Origin: Actinoplanes octamycinicus
Lineage (GTDB): Bacteria > Actinomycetota > Actinomycetes > Mycobacteriales > Micromonosporaceae
Direction of reading: 5' to 3'
NCBI RefSeq assembly: GCF_014205225.1
Contig: NZ_JACHNB010000001.1
Span: 3,391,501 to 3,455,500 of the forward strand
DNA: 64,000 nt
A program made the position numbers and the translations under genes. Positions 20,864 to 28,997 of this stretch are shown one piece after another (position 1 is the stretch's first letter; each line of letters opens with the position of its first letter). Under the pieces are notes generated by a model, which ran no database searches, was not told the DNA's origin, and saw only the letters and a list, made by a program, of their open reading frames with translations.

Positions 20864-20935
20864 CTATGTGTAGAGATCCAGCACGAGGAACGCCACCGCC
20901 ACCAGCACCAGGCAGGTGGCGCACCTCATGATCAT
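20864..20935 (-). CDS. possible 23-residue membrane peptide
   Basis: A mini-frame starting at ATG 20935 (or 20929) encodes a single hydrophobic helix, CLVLVAVAFLVLDLY, and stops 9 nt before the yjbQ-type gene. It could be a small membrane protein or a leader peptide. There is no strong ribosome site, so it is tentative. Confidence 0.3.
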   Translation of the reverse strand: MIMRCATCLVLVAVAFLVLDLYT

Positions 20936-21040
20936 CCCGATATCGCACCACGGATCCGGCCCGGCCCGCTGGAAGATCGACAAGGGTGATCGGGTCACCG
21001 GTGGGTGGCAGCGTTCGCCGCGGTCCGTAATGCTGATTCG

Positions 21041-23260
21041 GTGACCACCCCGCAAAGCCTCGACGAGCGGTTCCGCGATGCGGTCTCGGCCCTGCGACCC
21101 CCGGAGCAGCGGCGCGCTCCCGGAGATCCGGTCCGCGACGGCGTCACGCTGACCGGCGCCCGTGCCCTCGAGCTCTTCGACGCCCAGCTGACCAGCCGCC
21201 ACCTCGACCTCGCGGCCCGCTGGCTGCGCAGCTTCAACGAGGGTTTCCACACGGTCGGCTCGGCCGGCCACGAGGGGAACGCGGCGGTCGCCGCGGCGCT
21301 GCGCGGCGACGATCCGGCGCTGCCGCACGACCGGGCCGCGGCGTTCTACTGCGCCCGCGCCGCCGCGTCCGCCCCGGAGAGCCGCGTGCAGCGCCTGGAG
21401 GACGCCGCCCAGGACATCCTGCGTGGCGTGGTGGCCTCGGTCCGCGACCCGATCAGTGGCGGCCGGGACAAGGTCTTCGGCAATGCCGGACTGCATCTGG
21501 TCCCGGTGGTCTCGACGCCGGCGGGTCACCTGCCGCGAGCGGTCGGTCTGGCGTACGGGCTGAGCCGGTCGCCGGATCCGCGCTGGCCGTCCGACGCGAT
21601 CGTGGCGGCCACCTTCGGCGACGACGGCGTCGACCAGCCCGGCGCGTCCGCGGCGTTGCACGCGGCCGGCTGGCACGACCGCGCCGACCAGCGAATCCCG
21701 CTGCTGCTGGTGTGCGAGGACGACGCGCCCGGCGGCCCCGACCCGGACGGCTGGGTGGCCTCGGTGCTGCGCGCCCGCCCCGGCGTCCGCTACTCCTACG
21801 CCGACGGCTGCGACCTGGCCGCCACCTACGACGCCGCCACCGAGGCCGCCGAGTACGTCCGCCGTGAGCGCCGCCCGGCCGTGCTGCACCTGGGCACGGT
21901 GCTGCTGCTGGGCCGCCCCGGCGATCCGGAGCCCGGCCCGGACCTGGACCGGGATCCGCTGGTCGGCACCGCCCGGCTGCTGGTCGAGGCCGGCCTGCTC
22001 GGCCCGGACGACGTGATCACCCGGTACGACGAGGTCGGCTGGCAGGTCCGCAAGGCCGCCGAGGAGGTGCTCGGCGAGCCGAAACTGGCCACCGTCGGGG
22101 AGATCGTCGCCTCGCTGGCCCCGCGCCGCCCGCTGCGGGTGGCGCACGCGATCACCGACGCGGCGAGCCGGGCCGCCGGGCCGGGCGCGGCCGGCCGGTC
22201 CCGGGTCTTCGGCGGGAGCCTGCCCGAGCAGGCCGGGCCGATGACCCTGGCGCAGACCGTCAACGCGGCCCTCACCGACGCCCTGGCCGCCCGGCCCGGG
22301 CTGCTGGTCTTCGGGCCGGGCACCACTCGCGGCGGGCGGCACGGGGTGACCGCCGGGCTGCGCGAGCGCGGCGGCGACCGGGTCTTCGACACCCCGCCGG
22401 ACGCGACCAGCGTGCTCGGGCTGGCCCTGGGCGCCGGGCTGGCCGGCCTGCTCCCGGTCGCCGAGCTGCCCGACCTGGCCGGCCTGCACAGCGGCGAGGA
22501 CCAGCTGCGCGGCGAGGCGGCGACCCTGTCGTTCCTCTCCTCGGGCGCCTACCGCAACCCGCTGGTGCTGCGCCTGCCCGCCCTCGCCGACCCGTACGGG
22601 ATGGGCGGCCACCTGGCCAACGACAACTCGGTGGCGGTGCTGCGCGACGTGCCCGGCCTGGTCGTCGCGGTGCCGGCCCGGGCCGAGGACGCCGCGCCGA
22701 TGCTGCGCACCTGCCTGGCCGCCGCCGAGGTGGACGGGAGCGTTTGCGTCTTCCTGGAGCCGGCCTCGCTGTATCAGACGAGGGACCTCTATCAGCAAGG
22801 CGACAACGAGTGGCTGGCCCCCTACGCTCCGCCGGAACGGTGGACCGGTGAGCACGCCCCGATCGGCCGGGCGCGGATCTACCCCATGGGCAGCGCGCAG
22901 GACTTGACCATCGTCACGTACGGTGGCGGGGTGCGGATGTCCCTTCGGGTGGCGGCCCGGCTGGCCGCCGACGGGTACGGCACCCGGGTCGTCGACCTGC
23001 GCTGGCTGAGCCCGCTCCCGGTCGCTGACCTGGTGCGGGAGAGCCTGGCCACCGGCCGGGTGCTGATCGTCGACGAGACCCGCCGCTCCGGCGGGGTCGG
23101 CGAGGGGGTGCTCGCGGCCCTGGTCGACGGGGCGTTCGTCGGATCCGCGCGCCGGGTGGCCGCGGCCGACGCACCGGTTCCGCTGGGTCCGGCGGCCCAG
23201 CACGTGCTGGTGGGAGAGGATGCCATCACACAGGGTGCCCACGCCCTGCTGGCGCGGTAA
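21041..23260 (+). CDS. fused E1 alpha-beta 2-oxoacid dehydrogenase-like / transketolase-like protein
   Basis: This 739-residue protein fuses an E1-alpha-like half (residues about 1-370) and an E1-beta-like half (about 400-739). Seen: VGSAGHEGNAAVAAALRGDD and PHDRAAAFYCARAA, as in branched-chain E1 alpha; in the C-half, GGHLANDNSVAVLRDVPGL and RVLIVDETRRSGGVGEGVLA, as in E1 beta. The ThDP motif is degenerate: FGDDGVDQ, with a downstream CEDD where NN is expected. It may bind cofactor weakly or have another role. GTG 21041 is chosen; an upstream GTG 21005 adds 12 residues. No E2 or E3 gene lies nearby. Confidence 0.8.
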   Translation: MTTPQSLDERFRDAVSALRPPEQRRAPGDPVRDGVTLTGARALELFDAQLTSRHLDLAARWLRSFNEGFHTVGSAGHEGNAAVAAALRGDDPALPHDRAAAFYCARAAASAPESRVQRLEDAAQDILRGVVASVRDPISGGRDKVFGNAGLHLVPVVSTPAGHLPRAVGLAYGLSRSPDPRWPSDAIVAATFGDDGVDQPGASAALHAAGWHDRADQRIPLLLVCEDDAPGGPDPDGWVASVLRARPGVRYSYADGCDLAATYDAATEAAEYVRRERRPAVLHLGTVLLLGRPGDPEPGPDLDRDPLVGTARLLVEAGLLGPDDVITRYDEVGWQVRKAAEEVLGEPKLATVGEIVASLAPRRPLRVAHAITDAASRAAGPGAAGRSRVFGGSLPEQAGPMTLAQTVNAALTDALAARPGLLVFGPGTTRGGRHGVTAGLRERGGDRVFDTPPDATSVLGLALGAGLAGLLPVAELPDLAGLHSGEDQLRGEAATLSFLSSGAYRNPLVLRLPALADPYGMGGHLANDNSVAVLRDVPGLVVAVPARAEDAAPMLRTCLAAAEVDGSVCVFLEPASLYQTRDLYQQGDNEWLAPYAPPERWTGEHAPIGRARIYPMGSAQDLTIVTYGGGVRMSLRVAARLAADGYGTRVVDLRWLSPLPVADLVRESLATGRVLIVDETRRSGGVGEGVLAALVDGAFVGSARRVAAADAPVPLGPAAQHVLVGEDAITQGAHALLAR

Positions 23261-23264
23261 ATTG

Positions 23265-23310
23265 CCACACACTCGGTGCGCCACTTGCGCCCGGGGCCCG
23301 GAGTGTGTGG
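23265..23310. promoter_or_regulatory. 10-bp inverted repeat, operator or terminator
   Basis: CCACACACTC (23265-23274) pairs perfectly with GAGTGTGTGG (23301-23310) across a GC-rich 26-nt centre. It sits just after the E1-like stop and 59 nt before the DUF3052 start. Confidence 0.5.
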
Positions 23311-23368
23311 ACTACCCCCAGGTTCCGGTACATTTTCGCGGCATTTCACGGCTAGGAGGATTTGGACA

Positions 23369-23803
23369 GTGAGCGCGACCGCGGGTCAGGCCGACGGCGT
23401 ACGCAGCCTGGCGGACCGGTTCGGCTTCGAGCCGAACATGGTGGTCATGGAGATGGGATACGACGACGACGTCGACGAGGATCTCCGTGACGCCCTGACC
23501 GAACGCGTCGGTGATTTGGTGGACGAGGACACCGACGAGGTCGTCGACGCGGTGCTGTTGTGGTACCGCGATGGCGACGGTGATCTGTTCGAGCTGCTCA
23601 CCGATGCTCTCGGCCCCCTCGCCGACAACGGCGTGGTGTGGCTGCTGACCCCGAAAGCCGGGCGCGACGGGCACGTCGAGCCGAGCGAGATCAGCGAGTC
23701 GGCGCCGACCGCCGGCCTGCAGCAGACCTCGACGGTGAACGCCGGCAAGGACTGGACCGGGGCACGGCTGGTCTCTCCTCGAGGCGCCGCCAAGAAGAAG
23801 TAG
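23369..23803 (+). CDS. DUF3052 family protein
   Basis: This 144-residue acidic actinobacterial protein is of unknown function. Seen: LADRFGFEPNMVVMEMGYDDD, VDEDTDEVVDAVLLWYRDGDG and VWLLTPKAGRDGHVEPSEI, ending in a basic AAKKK tail. GTG 23369 follows TAGGAGGA. It is adjacent to ahpE as in M. tuberculosis (Rv2239c/Rv2238c, recalled). No membrane segment is present. Confidence 0.85.
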   Translation: MSATAGQADGVRSLADRFGFEPNMVVMEMGYDDDVDEDLRDALTERVGDLVDEDTDEVVDAVLLWYRDGDGDLFELLTDALGPLADNGVVWLLTPKAGRDGHVEPSEISESAPTAGLQQTSTVNAGKDWTGARLVSPRGAAKKK

Positions 23804-24026
23804 CTCACTGCCGTCACCGCCCCAGGTCGGCGTCCCTCCGGGCGCCGGCCGTATCGGTGTGACCGGAACCGCCGCTGCGCGGGAGCCCGGGTCGCCGCTG
23901 ACCATGACCGGATCGCCGCCGGGCGCGGCCGGATCGCCGCCGGGCGCGGCCGGATCGCCGCTGCGCGGGCCGGGCGGACCGGTGGGGTCGTGGCGCGGCC
24001 CGCCGGCCGGGGCCTAGGCTGGGACG
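23804..24026. repeat. short GC-rich direct repeats
   Basis: Near-identical 20-bp units (CGGATCGCCGCCGGGCGCGG) recur three to four times between 23908 and 23965. There is no gene. Confidence 0.6.
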
Positions 24027-24491
24027 GTGCCGATCGAGGTGGGCGCGCCGGCGCCGGATTTCCTGCTCAAGGACCAGAACAACCAAGAGGTCCGCCTGTC
24101 CGCCTTCGGCGGCCGCAAGGCGGTCCTGCTGGTCTTCTACCCGCTCGCCTTCAGCCGCCGCTGCCACGGCGAGCTGACCGAGATCCAGGAGCACCTGGCG
24201 GACTACGCCAACGAGCGGGTCCAGGTGCTCACCCTCAGCGTCGACTCGGTCTACAGCCACAAGGTCTGGGCCGAGCAGGAGGGCTTCGACTTCCCGCTGC
24301 TCGCCGACTTCTGGCCGCACGGCGGCGTGGCCCGCGATTACGGCGTGTTCAACGAGGAGACCGGCTTCGCCAACCGCGGCACCTTCCTGGTCGACCCGGC
24401 CGGCACGATCCGCTTCGCCGAGATGACCGGCCCGGGCGAGTCCCGCGACCAGTCCGCCTGGCGGGCCGCCCTGGCCGGCCTCACCGCCTGA
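24027..24491 (+). CDS. ahpE: AhpE-type one-cysteine peroxiredoxin
   Basis: This 154-residue thiol peroxidase reduces hydrogen peroxide, peroxynitrite and fatty-acid hydroperoxides. Seen: the peroxidatic motif PLAFSRRC (Cys46; Ser replaces the usual Thr at 43), PLLADFWPHGGVARDYGVF, ANRGTFLVDPAGTIRFAEM and the C-terminal PGESRDQ. These match mycobacterial AhpE closely. No resolving Cys is visible, as expected for the one-Cys group. The start is GTG 24027. Confidence 0.92.
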   Translation: MPIEVGAPAPDFLLKDQNNQEVRLSAFGGRKAVLLVFYPLAFSRRCHGELTEIQEHLADYANERVQVLTLSVDSVYSHKVWAEQEGFDFPLLADFWPHGGVARDYGVFNEETGFANRGTFLVDPAGTIRFAEMTGPGESRDQSAWRAALAGLTA

Positions 24492-24520
24492 CCCACCCCG
24501 CGCCGGTGCCCCCGGCCGTG

Positions 24521-24643
24521 GGCAGGACCGGACCTGGGCTCGCCTGCGTGCTCCGGCGGCGGGCAGGATCGGACCCCGGGCTCACCTGCGTGCTCCGGCG
24601 GCGGGCAGGATCGGACCCGGGCCCGCCGGCGTCCTTCGGCGAC
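24521..24643. repeat. three tandem 41-bp repeats before the tRNA
   Basis: Copies start at 24521, 24562 and 24603 with GGCAGGAYCGGACC. They fill most of the 306-nt gap between ahpE and tRNA-Val; nothing else is recognisable there. Confidence 0.8.
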
Positions 24644-24797
24644 GACCCGACTGGACCTCCGGGCCTGCGCCGGCGTTCTCTGGCGACGGCCCGGACCGGT
24701 CCGGGCCGCGTGCTCCCGTCGCATGGGGACGTGCCGGATCGCCGCCCGCGCCGGGTGCGATCAGGGGCAGGGTAGGATGACCACTCCGGTGTGTCCC

Positions 24798-24872
24798 GGG
24801 CGCGTAGCTCAGTGGGAGAGCACTCGCCTTACAAGCGAGGGGTCGTAGGTTCGAAACCTACCGCGCCCACCA
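24798..24872 (+). tRNA. tRNA-Val (anticodon UAC)
   Basis: A full cloverleaf can be drawn: acceptor GGGCGCG with CGCGCCC, D arm GCTCAGTGGGAGAGC, anticodon stem CTCGC/GCGAG around loop CTTACAA (anticodon TAC), and T arm GTAGG-TTCGAAA-CCTAC. The CCA end is encoded. It reads GUA and GUG codons. Confidence 0.97.
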
Positions 24873-24964
24873 CACGCAGTGCCTCCAGGCCGTGGCCTGG
24901 AGGCACTCGTCGTTTCCGCACCCGGACGCGGGTCGGCCGGGCCGGTGCCGGAGCGGCCCGCGCC

Positions 24965-25126
24965 GGGTCAGCCGGCGCGGGAGTCCGGTGGGTCGGCTCG
25001 GGGCGGATCAGCCGCGCGCGGGACTCCGGCGGGTCGGCTCGGGGCGGGTCAGGCGGCGCGGGACTCCGGTGGGCCGGCCCGGGGCGGATCAGCCGGCGCC
25101 CGGGGCCGGTGGGTCGGCCCGGGATG
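24965..25126. repeat. four tandem 40-41-bp repeats after the tRNA
   Basis: Copies start at 24965, 25005, 25046 and 25086 (GGRTCAGCCG... CGGGACTCCGG). The last runs into the 3' end of the convergent gene at 25089-25586, coding its Pro-rich tail. The unit sequence differs from the array on the other side of the tRNA. Confidence 0.8.
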
Positions 25127-25586
25127 GGCGCCAGCGGCCGCCCGGCGGGATCTCGCCGAGGTGCTCCAGCCGGGCCCGGACACCGCCGGTGGTGCGGCCG
25201 AACTCGGTGGCCAGCTCGGCCTGGCCGGCGCCCTGCCGATAGCGGGCGCGGAGCCGCTCGTCGTCCGCCGGGGTCCAGCGGGCGCCCCGGTTGGGCGGAT
25301 GGTGGCGCGGGGCCGGGACCCGGGCCGGGCCGGCGCCGGGCGGGCCGGTCATCGCGATCAGGCCGGCCAGTGTGGAGGCGAGCACCTCGGTGAGGCCGGC
25401 CAGGTCGGCCGGCGCGAGGCTGCCGCTGATCTCGCTCACCACCTGGCCGTCGGCGTCGCTGCTCACGATGCAGAGGTCGAGCCGCCGGTCCTCGGTGGGG
25501 AAGACGGTGACCTGGTAGTCCGTCTCGTCGAGCAGCAGACGGCGGTCGAGGGTGATCGGGGAGTTCCGGAGTGCTGTGTCGGTCAT
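25089..25586 (-). CDS. hypothetical protein with C-terminal Myb/SANT-like helix-turn-helix
   Basis: This 165-residue protein has an N-terminal alpha/beta domain (residues 10-85: TDYQVTVFPTEDRRLDLCIV), a Pro-rich linker, and a C-terminal helix-turn-helix, RWTPADDERLRARYRQG then AELATEFGRTTGGVRARLEHL (about 103-148). This looks DNA-binding. The last 15 residues are encoded by the tandem repeat. ATG 25586 has no ribosome site; TACGGT five bases upstream suggests a leaderless message. Confidence 0.7.
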   Translation of the reverse strand: MTDTALRNSPITLDRRLLLDETDYQVTVFPTEDRRLDLCIVSSDADGQVVSEISGSLAPADLAGLTEVLASTLAGLIAMTGPPGAGPARVPAPRHHPPNRGARWTPADDERLRARYRQGAGQAELATEFGRTTGGVRARLEHLGEIPPGGRWRPSRADPPAPGAG

Positions 25587-25856
25587 GGGGTGACCGTAGG
25601 GTTACCCTCTGACAGTTTTCCGGGGCGTGTCCCGCGGTGGCCGGTCAGCGAGACCGGGGTCACCGACGGCCCGCCCGGGCGGCCGCCGGAGCCGTCACCC
25701 GGGTCGCACCGACAGCGCAACCGGGGGCGTCTCAACTCACCCGGCTCGGCTCCGATCCCTACTGGTACCTGCGGGAAGCACCGCAGATGGGCGGGTCCGG
25801 CCGGTTTCCCCTCGGCGGTTCGGGCCCGCCCGGACGGCGACGGCGAGGGAGCCCCG

Positions 25857-26696
25857 GTGAGCACGGACCTTTACATCGGCGCCGACGACGAGAAAGTCGT
25901 GGTCTCGCCCCGCCCGGTGCGGGCCCGGACCGGCCGCGCCCGCGCCCGGCGTACCGGAACTCTGGTGCAGGCCGTGCCGCGCCCGCCTGCCGTGCGCCCC
26001 CGCGAGGTCCGGCTGGCGCGCACCGCGCGCCTGGCGCTGGGTCTGATCCTCGCCACCGCCGCGCTCTCCGCCACCGGGCTGACCTGGTGGTTGCCGGCCG
26101 CCGTGAGCGCCGCCCTGGTCGTCTGGTTCTGGCGCGGGCAGGCCCGGGCCGCGCAGCCGGCCGTGTTCGCGACGCCGCGGGACCCGGAGTCCCGGGTGCT
26201 CTGGACCGAGCCGGAGCGGCGGGCCTTCGGGCGCGCCCTGGCCGCCTCGCACCGGGTGCGCCGGACCTGGCCCGCGCTGGGCGGCATGATCGACCCGGCG
26301 CTGGCCGACCGCTCGCTGACCCGGGCCCTGGACGAGTTGGCCACCCTGCTGGCCCGGCGCCAGGAGCTGCGCCGGGTGCGGGCCGGCCTGGAGGCCACCC
26401 GGGACGCCGACATCCCGGCCGACAGCCCCGCCCGGATCGCCGCGGACCTGCAGCGGGAGCGGGCCGACGAGCTGTGGCGGGAGACCGGCGCGGCGGCCGA
26501 CGCGATCCTGCGGGCGGTCGAGGCGGCGGCCCGGGCCGGCGAGAGCTTCATCCGGGAGCAGCGGGTGGCGGCCACCGCCCGGCACGCCGAGCGGGCGCTG
26601 GCCCGGGTCGGCGGCGCGCCGGCCGCGGCGAGCGGGCCGGAGCTGGCCGACCGCACCGCCGCGGTGATCGCCGCCTACCGCGATCTGGCCGCCTGA
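25857..26696 (+). CDS. membrane protein of unknown function
   Basis: This 279-residue protein has a basic N-terminus (RARTGRARARR), two adjacent membrane helices (about 62-95: LALGLILATAALSATGLTWW and LPAAVSAALVVWFW), then a long helical, Arg/Ala/Glu-rich cytoplasmic region likely to form coiled coil. GTG 25857 is preceded by GAGGGAG. No family was recognised. Confidence 0.7.
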   Translation: MSTDLYIGADDEKVVVSPRPVRARTGRARARRTGTLVQAVPRPPAVRPREVRLARTARLALGLILATAALSATGLTWWLPAAVSAALVVWFWRGQARAAQPAVFATPRDPESRVLWTEPERRAFGRALAASHRVRRTWPALGGMIDPALADRSLTRALDELATLLARRQELRRVRAGLEATRDADIPADSPARIAADLQRERADELWRETGAAADAILRAVEAAARAGESFIREQRVAATARHAERALARVGGAPAAASGPELADRTAAVIAAYRDLAA

Positions 26697-26843
26697 TTTT
26701 CATTCATCCGCGTCAACCGTTCGGGTGACTCGCCCCACGCCAGGGTCCGGGATAGCTTGTCGGATGACATGTGTTCCCGTGCCCACGCCCGGCAACCGGT
26801 CGCCGGAGTCGACGAGGTGGCCGGGAGCGCGGACGTGTCCGGG

Positions 26844-27512
26844 TCAGGCGGCCCGGCGCAGCGTCGAGAGCTGACGGGGCACCAGCGGCCGGCCGGTGGC
26901 CCGGCCGGCGTTCGCGGCCAGCATCTCCTGCACCTTCTCCGCGTCCGGCAGCGTCCAGCCCACCTGGCCGGGCGGGATCGCCCAGCGCACCGGGCCCTCC
27001 ACCATCCGGCTCGGTGGGGCCGGGATCCACGAGCCCTGCCCATGGCGGACCACGTCCTGGCGCAGGTCGAGTTCGGCCCGCAGCGGGCAGCCGGGCCGGA
27101 CCAGGAACATCCAGCGACCGGCCGCGGTGACCGCGACCGGCCCGGCCGCGTCGCCGAGCCGGTCGGTGACCGGCCGGCCCAGCGCGGCCGGCACCTCCAG
27201 CACGTCGAAGGCGTCGCCGGTGGTGAGCAGCACGTTGTGCGGTCGGCGCCGCCACCACCCGGCCACCCGGCCGGGGTCGGTGGTGGCCGACTCGGCGAGG
27301 GAGTCGACGGCCGGATGGCACCCGGTGATCGGGCACCCGGGGCGCCCGCAGTCGAAGCGCGGTCCGGTCAGCACCGCTCCGGGTGCGACCGCCCAGCCGT
27401 GCTCGGCGAAGGCCTGTGCGGCCCGGCGCAGGCGCACCCGGTCGAGGCGGCCGAGCAGCGCCGGTGGGACGAACGGCTGACGGACGAACGGCTGACGGTT
27501 GGTCCACTGCAT
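26844..27512 (-). CDS. bifunctional DNA primase/polymerase-like (AEP) protein
   Basis: This 222-residue protein resembles N-terminal prim-pol domains of actinomycetes. Seen: GWAVAPGAVL, a Cys-rich FDCGRPGCPITGCHPAVD, VAGWWRRRPHNVLLTTGDAFDVLEVP, and a C-terminal VRWAIPPGQVGWTLPDA. No helicase part is present, so replication activity is uncertain. ATG 27512 has GGGGGA upstream; the frame is open further (ATG 27575). A 15-bp tandem duplication (27467-27496) repeats the pentapeptide RQPFV near the N-terminus. Confidence 0.65.
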   Translation of the reverse strand: MQWTNRQPFVRQPFVPPALLGRLDRVRLRRAAQAFAEHGWAVAPGAVLTGPRFDCGRPGCPITGCHPAVDSLAESATTDPGRVAGWWRRRPHNVLLTTGDAFDVLEVPAALGRPVTDRLGDAAGPVAVTAAGRWMFLVRPGCPLRAELDLRQDVVRHGQGSWIPAPPSRMVEGPVRWAIPPGQVGWTLPDAEKVQEMLAANAGRATGRPLVPRQLSTLRRAA

Positions 27513-27754
27513 GGCCTGATTCCCCCAGGATCCGGTTCTGCTGCCGTCGAGTCGGGTGTCGTGGCCGTATCCCATCGAGAAGTTCGTCGTTGGGCCGATC
27601 AGATCCACCCTTTGCAACTTGCACAAAAACTACGAGCATCGGTGAGCAGGCGATCACACACGTTGTGCGATCTGTGCACACGTGAGCGGTTCAGACTGCA
27701 GGTCACCGGATGGCTCACCGGCGGACGGGCCGCCGGGTGAGTGGGGGAGGCACC
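27513..27754. promoter_or_regulatory. divergent control region with TGCAACTTGCACAA site
   Basis: This 242-nt AT-richer gap lies between the prim-pol-like gene and the XRE regulator. The palindromic TGCAACTTGCACAA at 27613-27626 recurs exactly at 39336-39349. It is a plausible operator for the adjacent XRE protein (inference). Confidence 0.5.
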
Positions 27755-28981
27755 GTGGACGAGCTGCCGATCGGCCGCCGCGTCGCCTACTGGCGGGGCA
27801 GGCGCAAGATGTCCCAGCAGGTCTTCGCAGACCGGCTGGGCAAGAGCAAGAGCTGGGTCGACAAGGTGGAGCGGGGGGTCCGCCGGCTCGACAAGTTCTC
27901 CGTGGTCTACGACATCGCGGACGTGCTCCAGGTCGATGTCCAGCTGCTGCTGGGCAAGGAGGTGGAGCGCAAACCGGAGACGCAGAACTGTATCGACCAG
28001 GTGGAGGTCGAGGAGATTCGAGCGGCTCTGGAGCGATATGACCAGATGAGCGCGTTCTTCCAGGCGGTGCCGCAGTCGCCACCGCTGGCGGAGATGCACA
28101 AAGCGGTCAGCCACGCCTGGCTGACCTACCAGCACGCGAAGTACGGCGTGCTGGCCCGGGCGCTGCCCAAGCTGCTCCGCGACGCGCAGGCGGCGGACAG
28201 CGCGCACGCCAACAGCGACCAGGCGCCGAAGGCCGCGCACCTGCTCGGCCAGGTCTACCAGATCGCCTCCTCGGCGCTGCGGAAAGTGGGCGAGCACGAG
28301 CTCTCCTGGCTGGCCGCGGACCGATCGATCGCGGTCTCCCAGCGGGCCGGCGACCAGTTGCTGGCCGGGCTGGCCAGCTACCGCGTGGGCAGCGCGCTGC
28401 TCGCCCTCGGCCGGGTCCGCCCGTCGCTCGAGGTCAACGTGAACATCGCGAACCGGCTGGCTCCCGGGCCGTCCCGGCCCGAGGCCGAACAGCTCTCGGT
28501 GTACGGGATGCTGCTGCTCAACGGGGCGATGTCGGCCTCCCGGATCGGCGACAGCGCGACCGTCCGGGACCTGCTCAGCGGCGCCGAGCAGGCGGCCTTG
28601 GAGCTGGGCGGCGACTACAACCACTACTGGACGTCCTTCGGCCCGACCAACGTCCAGCTGCACCGGTGCGCGACCGCGGTGGAGCTCGGCGACGGGCGGA
28701 CCGCGGTGGAGACGCACGAGCGGATGGAGAAAGCCGGGTTCCACGCCCTGCTGCCGGAGCGCCGGGCGCACCACTACCTGGACATCGCTCGTGGCTACAC
28801 ACAGATCGGCGACGTGGAGAAAGCCGGCGAGATGCTGCTGGAGGGCGACCGGCTCGCCCCCTCGGAGATCCGCTGCCGCCCGCTCGCCCACGAAGTCCTT
28901 TCCGACGTGCTCCGGCGTACCCGGGGCACGCCGCCGGCTCCGATCGCGGAGCTGGCCGAACAGATGGGAGTCGGCGTATGA
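27755..28981 (+). CDS. XRE-family regulator with TPR-like C-terminus
   Basis: This 408-residue protein has an N-terminal Cro/C1 helix-turn-helix (about 4-62: RVAYWRGRRKMSQQVFADRL, KSKSWVDKVERG) followed by some 330 residues of helical TPR-like repeats, a layout common in actinomycete signalling regulators that sense peptides or small ligands. GTG 27755 has GGGGGAGG upstream. It is followed after 16 nt by the flavoprotein gene, so the two are probably co-transcribed. Confidence 0.85.
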   Translation: MDELPIGRRVAYWRGRRKMSQQVFADRLGKSKSWVDKVERGVRRLDKFSVVYDIADVLQVDVQLLLGKEVERKPETQNCIDQVEVEEIRAALERYDQMSAFFQAVPQSPPLAEMHKAVSHAWLTYQHAKYGVLARALPKLLRDAQAADSAHANSDQAPKAAHLLGQVYQIASSALRKVGEHELSWLAADRSIAVSQRAGDQLLAGLASYRVGSALLALGRVRPSLEVNVNIANRLAPGPSRPEAEQLSVYGMLLLNGAMSASRIGDSATVRDLLSGAEQAALELGGDYNHYWTSFGPTNVQLHRCATAVELGDGRTAVETHERMEKAGFHALLPERRAHHYLDIARGYTQIGDVEKAGEMLLEGDRLAPSEIRCRPLAHEVLSDVLRRTRGTPPAPIAELAEQMGVGV

Positions 28982-28997
28982 GGTGGGTCCGCGCGTG

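Noticed and set aside
24798..24872. tRNA-Val as an att site for an integrated element
   Set aside because: No integrase gene and no second copy of the tRNA 3' end were seen within the window.
24521..25126. Tandem 40-41-bp units considered as a CRISPR array
   Set aside because: Units are directly contiguous with no unique spacers, and no cas genes are present.
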